A program made the translations under genes and the position numbers. DNA of 64,000 nt from the NCBI RefSeq assembly GCF_007994075.1, contig NZ_VIWU01000001.1, positions 4,030,001-4,094,000 of the forward strand, read 5' to 3'. Under the pieces are notes generated by a model. The model saw only the letters and a program-made list of their open reading frames with translations, searched no databases and was not told the DNA's origin. Positions 42,501 through 54,500 of this stretch are shown one piece after another; within the stretch, counting starts at the first letter, position 1; each line of letters opens with the position of its first letter. The stretch is from Pseudonocardia hierapolitana (GTDB lineage Bacteria > Actinomycetota > Actinomycetes > Mycobacteriales > Pseudonocardiaceae).

Positions 42501-45500
42501 GACGGCCAACTCGATCGTCGGGCTGAACCCGCACTCCGGGATCACCGGCCGGCTGGTGCACACCACGCTCGCGACCACGTTCATGGTGAACCTGATCGGG
42601 CACATCGCGCTCGCGGTGGCCGCGAACGACCCCCTGACGTTCACGGTCAACGCGGCGTACGCGATCTCGGACGCCATCTTCGGGTTGCACGCCGTGGCGG
42701 GCGCCGCGAGCGGCTGGGCAGGCTACGACACCAGCACCCACCCGTGGTTCCGGTTCATGGTCCAGGTGCCCGGCTTCCTGGTGCTGACCACGGCCAACCT
42801 CCTGCTCGGCGTCCAGTTCGCGGCGGAGGGCGAGGTGATCCCGGCGCTCTCGGCGCTGGTGCTGACGTTCACCACCGCGTACGTGCTGAACCGCGGTGTG
42901 GCGCTGGAGCTGAACCTGGGCCGGCGAGCGCCCAAGCGCGGGGCGGCCGCGAACTTCATGATCGGCTCCTCCCTGATCGCGCTGGGCCTGATGAACCTCA
43001 ACCCGGGCAACACGTGGGTGCAGCTCGTCGGCCTCGGGATCGGCGCCTCCGTGCCGATCGTCATCGTCGTCCGGGGTCTGGTGGAGCGCCTGGTCCGCCT
43101 GATCCCGCGCCGTGAGGTGCCCAACCGGTCGTTGCCGGCGCACCCGGGCGGCCCGCCGTCGTCCGGGCCGCGCGGGCCCACCGGCCCCAGCGGGCCGACC
43201 GGTCCGGGCGGGCCGGGCGGATCCGCAGGTCCGTCCGGCCCGGGTGTCGGTCCGTCCGGGCCGCGCGCCGGGCCGACCGGCCCTGCCCGCCCCGGGCGGG
43301 TCGCGCGCGTGGCGGCGGCAGCCGGTGTCCTCGCGGTGCTGCTGCTCGGCGGGCCGCTCGACAACGGCCCGGCGCAGAGCCAGTCGCCGGCAGCGCCCTC
43401 GGTCAGCGCGCCCGCCAACCCGGGTACCGGGCCGCCCGCGGCGGTGGTGCCGAGCACGCAGGCGCCGAACACGCCGGCGACCGGCAAGGCGCAACCGAGT
43501 ACGTCGCCTGCGACGACGAACTCCCGGACGGGCCAGCCGGGCATCCGCGCACCGCCTGGGAACGAGGGGACCTCCCCGGTCGCCCGCGTGCTGTTCGTCG
43601 TGGGCGGCGCGATCGGCGCGCTCGCCGGCGCGGTGGCCGCCTGGTTCGGGCTGCGCGCGTGGTGGCGGCACCGGGCGGCCCTCGGCGGGCCGGCCGGCGC
43701 GGCGAACCCGGACCTGGTGATCCGCCGGGCCACCGATGCCGACGTCGACGCGGTGGTGCAGCTGCGCCTGGAGCGGGCGGAGTGGCTCGAGGCACGCGGC
43801 TCGGACCAGTGGACCGGTGGCATCACACTCGACACCTGGCGGGCGCGGGTGGCCGAGTCCGTGCGGGCCGGGCGGACCTGGATGGCCACCACCCGCGACG
43901 GCAAGGTGCTGGGCACGATCGCGATCGACTTCCAGGCGACGCCCGGCCTGTGGACGGCCGAGGAGCTGGCGACCGCGGTGATGGTCCACCGCCTGATGGT
44001 CGGCGTGGACGCCGCGGGCCAGGGCGTGGGCGCAGCGCTGCTCGCGCACGCCGACCGGATCGCCGTCGACTCCGGCCGGGAGTGGGTGCGGCTGGACGCG
44101 TGGACCTCCAACGCCGAGCTGCACCAGCTGCACCTGCGGTTCGGGTTCACGTACGTGCGGACCGCGACCGGCGTCACGACGCGGTCGGCCGCGTTGTTCG
44201 AACGCCGGGTCGGGTCCTGGCGGCCGGACGCGCGCACCGAGCACGGTCACGGACACGGGGAGGTCGAGGTACCCGACATCGCCCGGGGTACCTCGATCGA
44301 GCGCGAGTGGGCCCGGCTGGGACTGGCCGGGGCGGCCTGGATCGCCCTGCCGGTGCTCACGGTCGCCGCCGCGTCGGGGATCGTCATCGGGCTGCTGACC
44401 GGCTCCGGAGCGGTGCTCGCCGACGCGCTCCACAACCTGGCCGACCTGATGCCCGGTCTGCTGGCGATCGTGGCGGCGCGGATCGCGGCGAAGCGGTTCG
44501 ACACGACCGTGGACCGGTTGATCGGGGTCGCCATCCTGGTCAGCGGCGTGCTGATCGGTGTCGACGCCATCAGCGGCGCGCACCACCTGACGGGATCACC
44601 GTGGTGGGTGGTCGGCGCCGGCGCGCTGGGGCTCGTCGCCAACGGGGTGGGCTTCTGGCTCTACCAGCGGACCGGCAACAGCACGGGCAAGGCGTCCGCG
44701 GCGCACGCGCTGTCCGACGCGTTCGGCTCCCTCGTGGTCGTGCTCGGCGGGGTGGCGGCGCTGGTCGGCCTGCCGGCCGCGGTGGCCGACCAGGTCGCGG
44801 CCGCCTTCGTGTCCGGGCTGATCGTGCTGATGGGTATCGGCGTCACCACGGGCCGCGACGTCGATCTGCTCGAGCTGCGGCACCCGATCAAGTGGCTGCG
44901 CGAGATGTTCGGCGCCGTCGCCGACCTGGTCCGGCTCGTCGACAGCGGGCTGGCGCACCCGGTGCGGCACGTGCGCAGCGGCGCACGGGAGGCGTACCGC
45001 TGGTGGGCGGAGTACCGCGTCCGGCGGGTGATGCGCGGCGACGTCATCGCGCTGCCCATCGACGACCCGCGGCTGACGCGGATCCGCCGGATGCGCGAGG
45101 CCGTCGCCCTCAGCGAGCGGTTCACCGTGGTGGGCGACCTGGTGGTCCGGCGGTGGAGCCTGTGGCACCGGCCGGTCGACCACACCGTGATCGCCCTCGG
45201 CCCGGACGAGCTGATCGCGCTGCGCCGCGACGCCGCTCTGCACGCCCTCAACAACGGGCTCTCGGCCCGCCAGGTGGGCAGGCTGCTCGGCCTGCCTCGT
45301 CGCGAGGTCACCCGCTGGGTGGAGGCCGGGCGGGTCCCGACCCCCGCCGCGGTGGCCCATGACGAGGCGCTCGCCCGCAACGACGAGGCCGTGGTCCGGC
45401 TGCACGAGTTCACGCACGGCTCGGTGCCGTGGCTGGTGAGCCAGCTGCGCTCCACCGGCCGCCGGAGCGATGCCGACGTGATCAAGGCGGTAGCGGCCGC

Positions 45501-48500
45501 GCTGGGACTCGGCGTGGACGTCGTGGCCGCGATCTCCCGCAATCCCGACCTGACGCTCGACCCGCCGGGCGACCCGCTGTCGCCCGACATCCTCGAGATG
45601 GCCCCCGGCCGGGCGCTGCGCGCCGTCGAGGCGCACCGCAAGCGGCTGGAGGCTGCGGTGAAGCGCTCGACGGACGAGGTGCGGTCCACGCGCGCCGCCC
45701 TGGACGCCGAGAAGGCCATGGGCGGCGGCGTCGTCACCCCCGGTGGATCCACCTCAACGGGTCCCGCGTCCCCCTCCGGGCTGCGCAAGCCGCACGGCTC
45801 CCGGATGGACGAGACCGCGTTCGGCCGCAAGCTGGGCGGGCGGGTCCTGTCCCGGGACACGCGGGCCGAGATGGCAGAGCGGCTGCGCGCAGGCGGCACC
45901 GTGCCGGTCGGGCCCGGCGAGCCGTCCGACCTGGTGGGGCTGTGGCGACAGGCCGCCGCCGAGTACCTGGACGGGGTGTTCGACGGCCCGGCGGCGTCCG
46001 AGCTGCGGCGCCGGTACCCGGCCGCCCCGAGGGCGCCACCCGCGATCGTGTTCCGCCGGTTGAACCGGCCGATCGCCGACCCGCGCACGGGCCTGTCGGC
46101 CGATGCCGGGCACCGGTTCGGTCCGGACGGCACGCTGCACGTCTACGCGGGCGATGCGGCCGGCGTGCTGCACGAGCTGGTGGAGGCGCTGTTCGCGCCG
46201 TGGGCCGGGTTCACCCACGAGCAGGCGCACACCGTCGCGGTGCTGGCCGAGCGCGCCGTGGCCGACCCGGCCCACCAGGACGGCGAGCTCCTCACCGCAC
46301 GCGCCCGCCGCGAGCTCGCCCAGCTCGTGGCCGACGGCCGGGCGGACGTGCTGGCCGTGCTCGCGGGCGAGTACGGCCAGGTGCGTGACCGCATCCTCGA
46401 CGCCTTCGCCGGGCAGCCGCGCTGGCGGCCCGTGGTGCTGCGCTACGCCAGTGAGTTCCACAGCGCGGTGCTCAGCGCCCAGCACGAGGCCGTCACCCAG
46501 CACGGGCGGCACCAGCGCTGGGCCCGCAGGCACGGCTACGCGTTCTCCGTGAAGCGGCAGCTGATGGCCGTGGTCGACGCCAAGACCGAGGCCGTGGATC
46601 GCACGCTCGACGCCTACGAGGCGGCCGTCGGCGACCTGCAGACCGCCGTGGAGAGGTGGGACGACCGCAGGGACTGGGTGACGTTCACCGTGGAGGCGCT
46701 GCGCGACGCCGACGCGAGCCTGTCCGAGGGCGCGGCGATCGCGCGGGCCGCCACCCTGCTCGAGCTGCCGGCCGTGGTCGCGGAGGCCGCCGTCGTCGCC
46801 GGCAAGCAGTCGATCGCCCCGTCGGGGTGGACCGCGGGAACGGATGTCACCGACTTCCTGCGGGCCCTGCTGCAGGGCATGCGCCACGACCTGCGCCACA
46901 CCACCGAGTGGGTCGACGAGAAGCTGGTCGACGAGGGCAACGCCCTGGTCGCCTTCTACGACGCGGTGAAGGGCGCGGTCGCGGAGGCGTCCGAGAACGG
47001 CATGTCGAACTTCCGGATCCACAAGGCCACCGGTATCCCGTTCGACACCGTCGCGGAGATGACCCGGTTCCCGGAGGCGAACCCGGGCGAGCGGCTGCGC
47101 TGGGTGGACAAGCTCATCCCGGTCCGGGCCGCGGCGTGGGCGCGCTGGCGGGCATGGGTGAGCGGCGTGCCGCCGGTGCCGGCCGAGTACCGGGCATCGG
47201 CAGCGTCGATCGACACCCGTGACGTCGAGCTGCTGCGCGAGCGGCTGGTCGAGCTCGGGGTCGAGCGGAGGGCCGCCGAGCTGATCGGCAAGCAGCGCCG
47301 CGCGCTCGGGCTGCTGTGGGACACCCACCTGCACCACAACGACTACTCCGACCCGCGCTACGTGCGGATCGAGAACCAGCTGAAGATGATGCGGGGCGCC
47401 GGGCACCAGGGCACGGTGATCCTCTCGCCGATCCCGCAGCGCGGCATGGGCCTGTTCACCGCCGGGTCGGGCACGTTCTACTACGCGCAGATCGGCGTCT
47501 ACCGGCTGGGCATCACCTTCAACATCCCGATGCTCGCCATGCGCGGCAAGTTCCCCGACGTCCGGCTCTTCGACAGCGTCCGGAACCTGGACGAGAACCT
47601 GCGGTGGCGAGTGGTGCCGGGCATCTCGGGGGCGCGGCTGGACATCCCGGGTGCGCGCGGCTACCTGCACGCCATGCTGATCACGCACCCGGACATGGCC
47701 TACGCGGTGGCCGAGACCACCTTCGCGAAGGAGGGTGTGACCCGGCTGCTCGGTCCCCAGGCCGCGCACGTGCTCAACCCGGAGTACGTGGACTACGCGG
47801 GCAAGCTGATCAGCGCCGCCAAGGTCGTCAAGAAGGCGCTGCGCACCGAGAAGATCAGCTTCACCCACCTGCACAAGGTGGCGCCCGGCCTGGTCGACGT
47901 GTTCCCCACCGACCACACCGGCACCGGCCTCGACCCGCTGGAGCTGCTCGAGCGGCTCAGCGCGAACGTCGGCGCGCTGCGCACGCTGCTCGCCGACCTG
48001 TCGAAGCACCGGCTGGCCGCGACGCTGCCCGACGCCGCGCCCGACATGTACTCGCCGCACACCCGCGAGCTGCTGCAGGCCTCCGCCGAGACCGGCCAGA
48101 TGGTGATCATCCACAACGACGCGGGCCTCGCCCGGCTGCGCGCCGACGGCCTCTACCGGGCGGGCACCCCCGACGAGCGCTTCTTCGTGCCGCTGCTCGG
48201 ACTGCTGCGCCAGTACCCCAAGGCCAACGTGGTGCTCGCGCACCTCGGCACCGGGAAGTGGACCACGCTCTCGGAGAACCACCTCGAGGCGATCGACTGG
48301 GTGCTGCGCAACTTCCCCGAGGAGCAGGTCAACTTCGACGTCTCCTGGAACGACCTCGCACAACACATCTACGCCAGCGAGGCGATCCGCAAGCGGTTCG
48401 TGCGGCTGGTGCTCGACCACCCGACCCGGTTCCTGTGGGGCTCGGACTCGGTCAAGGCACCCACCGAGGACAACTATGAGCGGCACTACCACGACATGAC

Positions 48501-51500
48501 GCCGCTGTTCGAGGAGATCGAGGGGCAGCGGGGCGGCAAGCGGGCCGTCCAGCTGATGCTGCACGGCAACGCCAACCGCGTGTACGGCAACGCGCGCCGC
48601 CGTGGCCAGCAGTGGGCCTTCGCCGAGATCACCTCCGGGCGCTGGGACGGCTTCCTGCGGGCGCTGCCCATCGAGCGGGAGCGGTTCGTCCGGTCGTGGG
48701 TGGAGGAGCAGCGCGTCGGCGGGCGGACGGTCGACCCCGACCACGTACTGGTCGGCCCGGGCAACTGGCACGCGCACGAGCAGATGCGCTCGATGCTGCG
48801 CTGGCACCACGCGGTGACCCCGGCCGTCGTGGAGGGCCGCAACACGTTCGGCCTCTACAAGCGGGCGCTGCAGCTGGCCGCTTCCGAGCAGGTGGCCAAG
48901 GTCAACGGCCGGCTCGACGGGCTGGCCGACAAGTGGCTCGAGCGCAGCGGGCTGCGTCCGGCGGAGCGGGCCACCGAGCTCGGCGTCGACTACAGCGTCC
49001 AGGCCATCGTGCTCGCCGCCCAGGTCGACACCGCCACCGGCACCACCCCGGGGTCGGCGGGGCGCACCGAGTGGATGGACGCGGTCCGCGACGACGTGGA
49101 GGCCACGCAGCAGGAGGCCGGGAACAGCGAGAACGCGATCCGCGAGATGCGGCAGACCCTGCGCAGGAACTTCCGGATCAACATGGCGATCGGCGGCGCG
49201 CTGATGGCCATCGGGGTGGCGATGGCGTTCGGGCCGGTCACCGCACTGGCGCCGACCGGGATCCTCACCATCACCAACAGCCTGGCGTTCATCGTGCGCG
49301 GGACGATCACGCTGACCCGCACCGCGCACACCCAGCAGGCCCGGGTGTTCGGCGAGTCGATCATCGAGCGGGGCCGGGTCGACCTGAACGTGATCGCTTG
49401 GCAGACGCACCTGATCCGCAAGAACCTGCCGTACGAGCTGGAGCCGGTGCCCGGCCGCGGGCGGGCGGATCACCTGCGGTACGTGCTGGCCGAGTTCGAC
49501 CGCCTCACCGACGAGTTCATGCGCCTGGCCGCGGCGCTGCGCCACGTGCCGCTGCTGCCGGACGAGCGGGTCTCGGACCGGCAGAAGCTGGCCGTGAAGG
49601 AGTACTCGATCTACCAGGACCGGATCAGCCGGTTGATCGGCGCCACGGCCAACTCGATCATGGACATGAACCCGCACTCCGGGCGGTTCGGCCGGGCCCT
49701 GCACACGACGCTGGCGGCGACGTTCCTCGTCAACCTGATCGGGCACATCGCGCTCGCCGCGGCCAGCGGCGGCCTGGCGTTCTGGGTCAATGCCATCTAC
49801 GCGGTGGCCGACGCCGCGTTCCTGCTGCACGCCGCGGCCTCCGCGGCGAGTGGCTGGGCCGGCTACGACATCGGCGGGCACCCCCGCTTCCGGTGGATGG
49901 TGCAGGTCATCGGCTTCCCGGTGCTGACGCTCGCCAACTTCCTGCTCACCGTGCAGTTCGCGGCCGACCTGAACTTCCTGTCGGCGCTGTCCGCGGCGGT
50001 GCTCACCGGCACCACCTACTACGCCTCCCGCCTGGGTGTGGCGCTGGAGCTGTCGCTCGGCCGCAAGGCCCCCAAGCGCGGCGCCACCGCGAACTTCACG
50101 ATCGGCGCTTCGCTGATCGCACTCGGTCTGATCAACCTCAACCCGGACAACCTGGCCGTCCAGGTCGCGAGCCTGGTGTTCGGCGCCTACGGCCTGATCA
50201 CCTTCCTCGGGGTCGAGGGGCTGCGCCGGGTCCGCGCGACCGGTACCTGGAAGCAGGACATCGCGCCGAGGCTGCCGTTCGCGGCGGCCCGCCCGCGTGG
50301 CCCGCCGCCCAGCCCGGCCGGTGGTCCGCGGGTCGGTGCGCTGGCGGTGGAGTCGTTGGGCGCGGCCCGCGACGGTTTCGAGGCTGCGCTGGGGGCGGCC
50401 CGGCCGACCCGGCTGCTGACCCGTGACGGTGGCGCCGGTGGCTTGTTGGTGTCCGCGGCGGCGCTTCGCGAGCGCGGCGTCGGCGACGAGACGCTGCGGA
50501 GCGTCATCGCCTACACGCTCGACGGGCGGGTGTACGTCACGGACGAGCAGCTGTCGGCGATGCGGCGGCTGCAGGCCAAGGGCCTGCTGCCGGCGGACTT
50601 CCTGGAGCGGGTGCTCGCGCACGAGCACACGTACCGGGTCGACCGCCCGGTGTCCGTCGAGGAGTTGGCGGCGTGGCGGGAGCGGCGCCGGGGCAGCGCT
50701 CAGCGGTTGGCCGGGCAGTGGCTGCGCGCGCTGGCGGCCGAAGCCGAGGCCGTCCTCGCACGCCACCCGGTGCTCGCGGCACTGGGCACCGACCCCCTCC
50801 CGGTGACCAGCGATCAACCCGCCGCCGCGTACGGCGAGTACTACGGCAACCCCGACTTCCGTTCCTCCGCCGAGGACCAGCGTCGCTACCTGGCCAACCC
50901 GCCGGTCGACTCCGGAATCGCCACGCGCATCCACCGGCTGATCGACACGATCCAGTCCCGGGGTGCGCTCCGCGACATCCCGCGTGCGGACCTGCACGCG
51001 ATGATCGTGTACCTGTCGGCGTTCTACGCCGAACCCAATGCGGCGCTGCGCTCCGGCGACCCCGAGCAGATCAGGCGCCACGACGCCTTCATCCGGACCG
51101 CGACCTCCGGGTTCAACCAGCTACCCGCCGTCAGCGGCACCTCCGCCTATCGGGGCATCTGGCTGTCCCAGCGGGACATCGCTCGGCTCCCCGAGACCCA
51201 CCCGATCGGCGGGCTCGTGGTCGACCCCGGGTTCGGGAGCACGGAGATCCCCGGGTACGCGCCGCCGGGCGCTGACCCGACCGCCGGGCTGCGCACCGCG
51301 TACTACAGCGAGAATCCGGTCACCATCGAGGTCCGTTCGCGCACCGGCCGGGACTCCTTCCGGGTGATCGACTGGTTCGCCGGGGGGCTCTTCCACGAGC
51401 TCACCTTCATCCCCGGTTCCGCATTCGTGGTCCGCGATCTGCGGCTGACCCGCCACGACGACGGCGCGTACCTGGCGCACATGGTGTGGGAAGACGTCAG

Positions 51501-54500
51501 CGACCTGGCCCCACCGGGTGGCCAGACCCTGCGTGGGCTGCACCGCGAGCTGATCGGTGAACTGGCGGCGCTCCGCGCGTTCCTCGCTCGCGCCGACGCG
51601 CATCCGGTTTCGCGCTCGGAGGCACGAGAGGTCCTCGAACGCGCCGAGCGGGCGCTCGCCACCGACATCCCCCGGGAAGAAGCCGCGGCACCGCATGACT
51701 GCGCGCAGTGCGGCGAGGTGGTCGCGCCCGACCATCGGTTCTGCGAAGCGTGCGGCGCTCGGCAACCGTCCGGTGGTGCGCTGGCGGTGGAGCCGTTGGG
51801 CGTGGCTCGTGACGGTTTCGAGGCCGCGCTGGGAGCGGCCACGCCGACCCGGCTGCTGACCCGTGACGGCGGCGGCGCCGGCGGCCGGCTGGTGCGCGCA
51901 GCGGACCTGCGGCACCGGGGTGTCGGCGACACCACGTTGCGCAACGTCATCGCGTACACGCTCGACGGGCGGGTGTACGTCACCGACGAGCAATTGGCGG
52001 TGATGCGGCGGCTGCAGGCCAAGGCGTTGCTGCCGGCGGACTTCCTGGAGCGGGTGCTCGCGCACGAGCACGCGTACCGGGTCGACCGCCCGGTGTCCGT
52101 CGAGGAGCTGGCGGCGTGGCGGGAGCGGCGCCGGGGCAGCGCTCAGCGGTTGGTCGGGCAGTGGCTGGACGCGTTGGCGGCCGAGCAGGCCGGCCTGCGG
52201 ACGTCGGTGGCCGAGGGCCTGGCCGAGCTGGCCTCGATCGTCGAGTCCGCGCTGTCGGCGGCGGCCGAGCACCGGCCCGGGCGCTGGACGGCGGCGGCGT
52301 ACTCCGAGGTCGCGGACGCCACGACTCAGTCGGCCCTGCTCACCGAGCGGCTCGCCGAGGTCGCGGACCCGGCGGTGCGCGCACAGCTGACCGGCGAGCT
52401 GGCCGTGGTCGCGCGGCGGCTGGACCTGGCTCGGCGGATCCTCCGGATCACCGACGACCGCTCCCTGGGCTCCTCGCCGAGCACGCAGCTGTGGCTCACC
52501 GCGATGGGTGTGTTGCGGGACCTGGCCGCCGAACCGGTCGCCGGGGCGGAGGCGTGGCGGACCGTGCTGGTCGTCCGGCTGTTCCAGGCATCCCGGCGCC
52601 CGTTCGCCGCCGCCGACGACCCGGCGTGGAGCGCGGTCGCCACCCTGCCGAGCTGGGTGGCCGACGCGCTGGGCCGGCCGTACTGGCTGGAGCGGTCGTG
52701 GACGCGCAAGGCGTCCATGCGCGACCGGCTCGCGCTGGCGCTGTTGATCGCGGCCACCGGCCGGGCGCCGTGGTTGGCGGACCTGCCCAAGCGCCGCCGC
52801 GGTGCGGCCGTGCTGTCGGACCTGACCGAGGCGTTGCTCGGCATGACATGGGGCCCTGCACTGGACGAGCTGCTCGCGAACGCGCCGGGCGCCGAGTGGG
52901 GCCAGGACCGCAAGCTGTACCTGGGTGCGTGGCTGGGCCTGGCGCGAACACTTGCCCGGCTGGACGGCGTGCTCGCGAAGCTGGACCTGACCGCGCCCGT
53001 CCAGGCCGACCTGCGCACGCTGGCCGCTGGAAAACCGGCGCGCGCGGCGAAGCGGGCCGCCCCGCTCACCGCGTACGAGCGGCAGCTGCGCCGGACCGTC
53101 GGACGCAGCATCGGGGCGCTGCTGCGGGTGTGGCTGTCGCCCTCGCGGGCGGTGCAGCTCAAGCCCGGGGGCATGCTGTGGAACGCCCTGGTGGAGTACC
53201 GGGGGAAGAGCCGCTGGGACCTCGAGCAGCTGCTGGCCCGCTACTTCGCGGTACTCCACCGCGGCGGTGACGCCGACGAGGCAGCCACCGTGGCCTGGAC
53301 CTGGTGGCACGACCAGCTGACCGTCCGGCTGGGCGGGGTACGGCCGTGGGTGGCGCGCGAGCACGCCCCGGCCCCGGAGCGTCTCTCGATCGACGGTCGG
53401 CACGTCCAGCTCGACGTCTCCACCGACCCGGTGGAGATCCTCCACCTGGGCTGCGGGTTCGGGAACGCCTGCCAGCACCTGCTGACCGGGGTGGAGCGGG
53501 AGTACGCCCAGGAGAACGTGCTGCACCCGCGGATCGCGGTGATCTACGCCCGCGAGCTCGACGCGCACGGCTCCGTCGGCGAGCGGATCGCCCGGCTCGC
53601 GGTGTTCGTCACCGACAACGAGATCCTCCCGCTCAGCCACGTCATGACCGACCGCGGGGATCTGGACCTCGGGCCGGCGTTCGTCGGGTTCCTCACCGGA
53701 TGGGCCACCGAGCTGGGCGTGGACCACCTCAAGCAGACCCGCCCGACCACGTGGTACGACCCGGACCTCCTGCCCACGGCTTCGGGCGCGGTCACCCGGG
53801 CCCGGAGCATCCAGCTCTTCCCGTACGGCAAGTGGAACGGGGCAGAGGCCGACCTCGACGAGAAGGGCACGGCGCGCGGCATCTCCGCCGACGTGTTCGC
53901 GGCAAGCCCGGCCTCCCGGGTGACCATCCCCGGCCACCGCCCCCTGCCCAGCACCTACACCGAGACCTTCGAGGTGTGGTCCCCGGCCACGGCGCCCGCG
54001 CAGGGCCGGGTGCGCCCCGACACGGTGGCGTGGATGCTGCGTGCCGCGCGCGACCGGCTCGTGCTGGCCCACGACCTGCTCAGCGACCGGTACGCAGGCG
54101 AGGACGACCGCGACTACGCGGCGGAGCTGCTCACCGACGCCGAGGCGGGCCTGGCCGACGTCGCCGCCGTGCCGGGCGGCATCGAGCAGGCCGGGTACAT
54201 CGTCAACCGCTACCTGCTGGAATCGACCCGCGCGCTGGCGGACAACCGGTCGGGCCGGGTCACCCGGCTCGACGCCGGAATCACCGGCTGGCTGGTCGAG
54301 CACTTGCACACGGCGGGCGAGATGGTGCTGGCCGAGCGGTACGAGTCGTTCGAGCCGGCCGTCGCGGTGCACCCCGCGCTGGTCAGGGCCATCGTCGCCG
54401 ACGCCCGGCTGGCGATCACGCTCGGCGCCGGTGACGCGGTGGTGGTCCGGCTCGCCGACCGGGCCGGGTTCACCCCGGTCACCCGGGGTGGACGCGACCT

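Noticed and set aside
43147..43300. True collagen-type triple-helix protein
   Set aside because: Only about 17 Gly-Pro-X triplets with interruptions; in this position it is better read as a flexible or extended linker.
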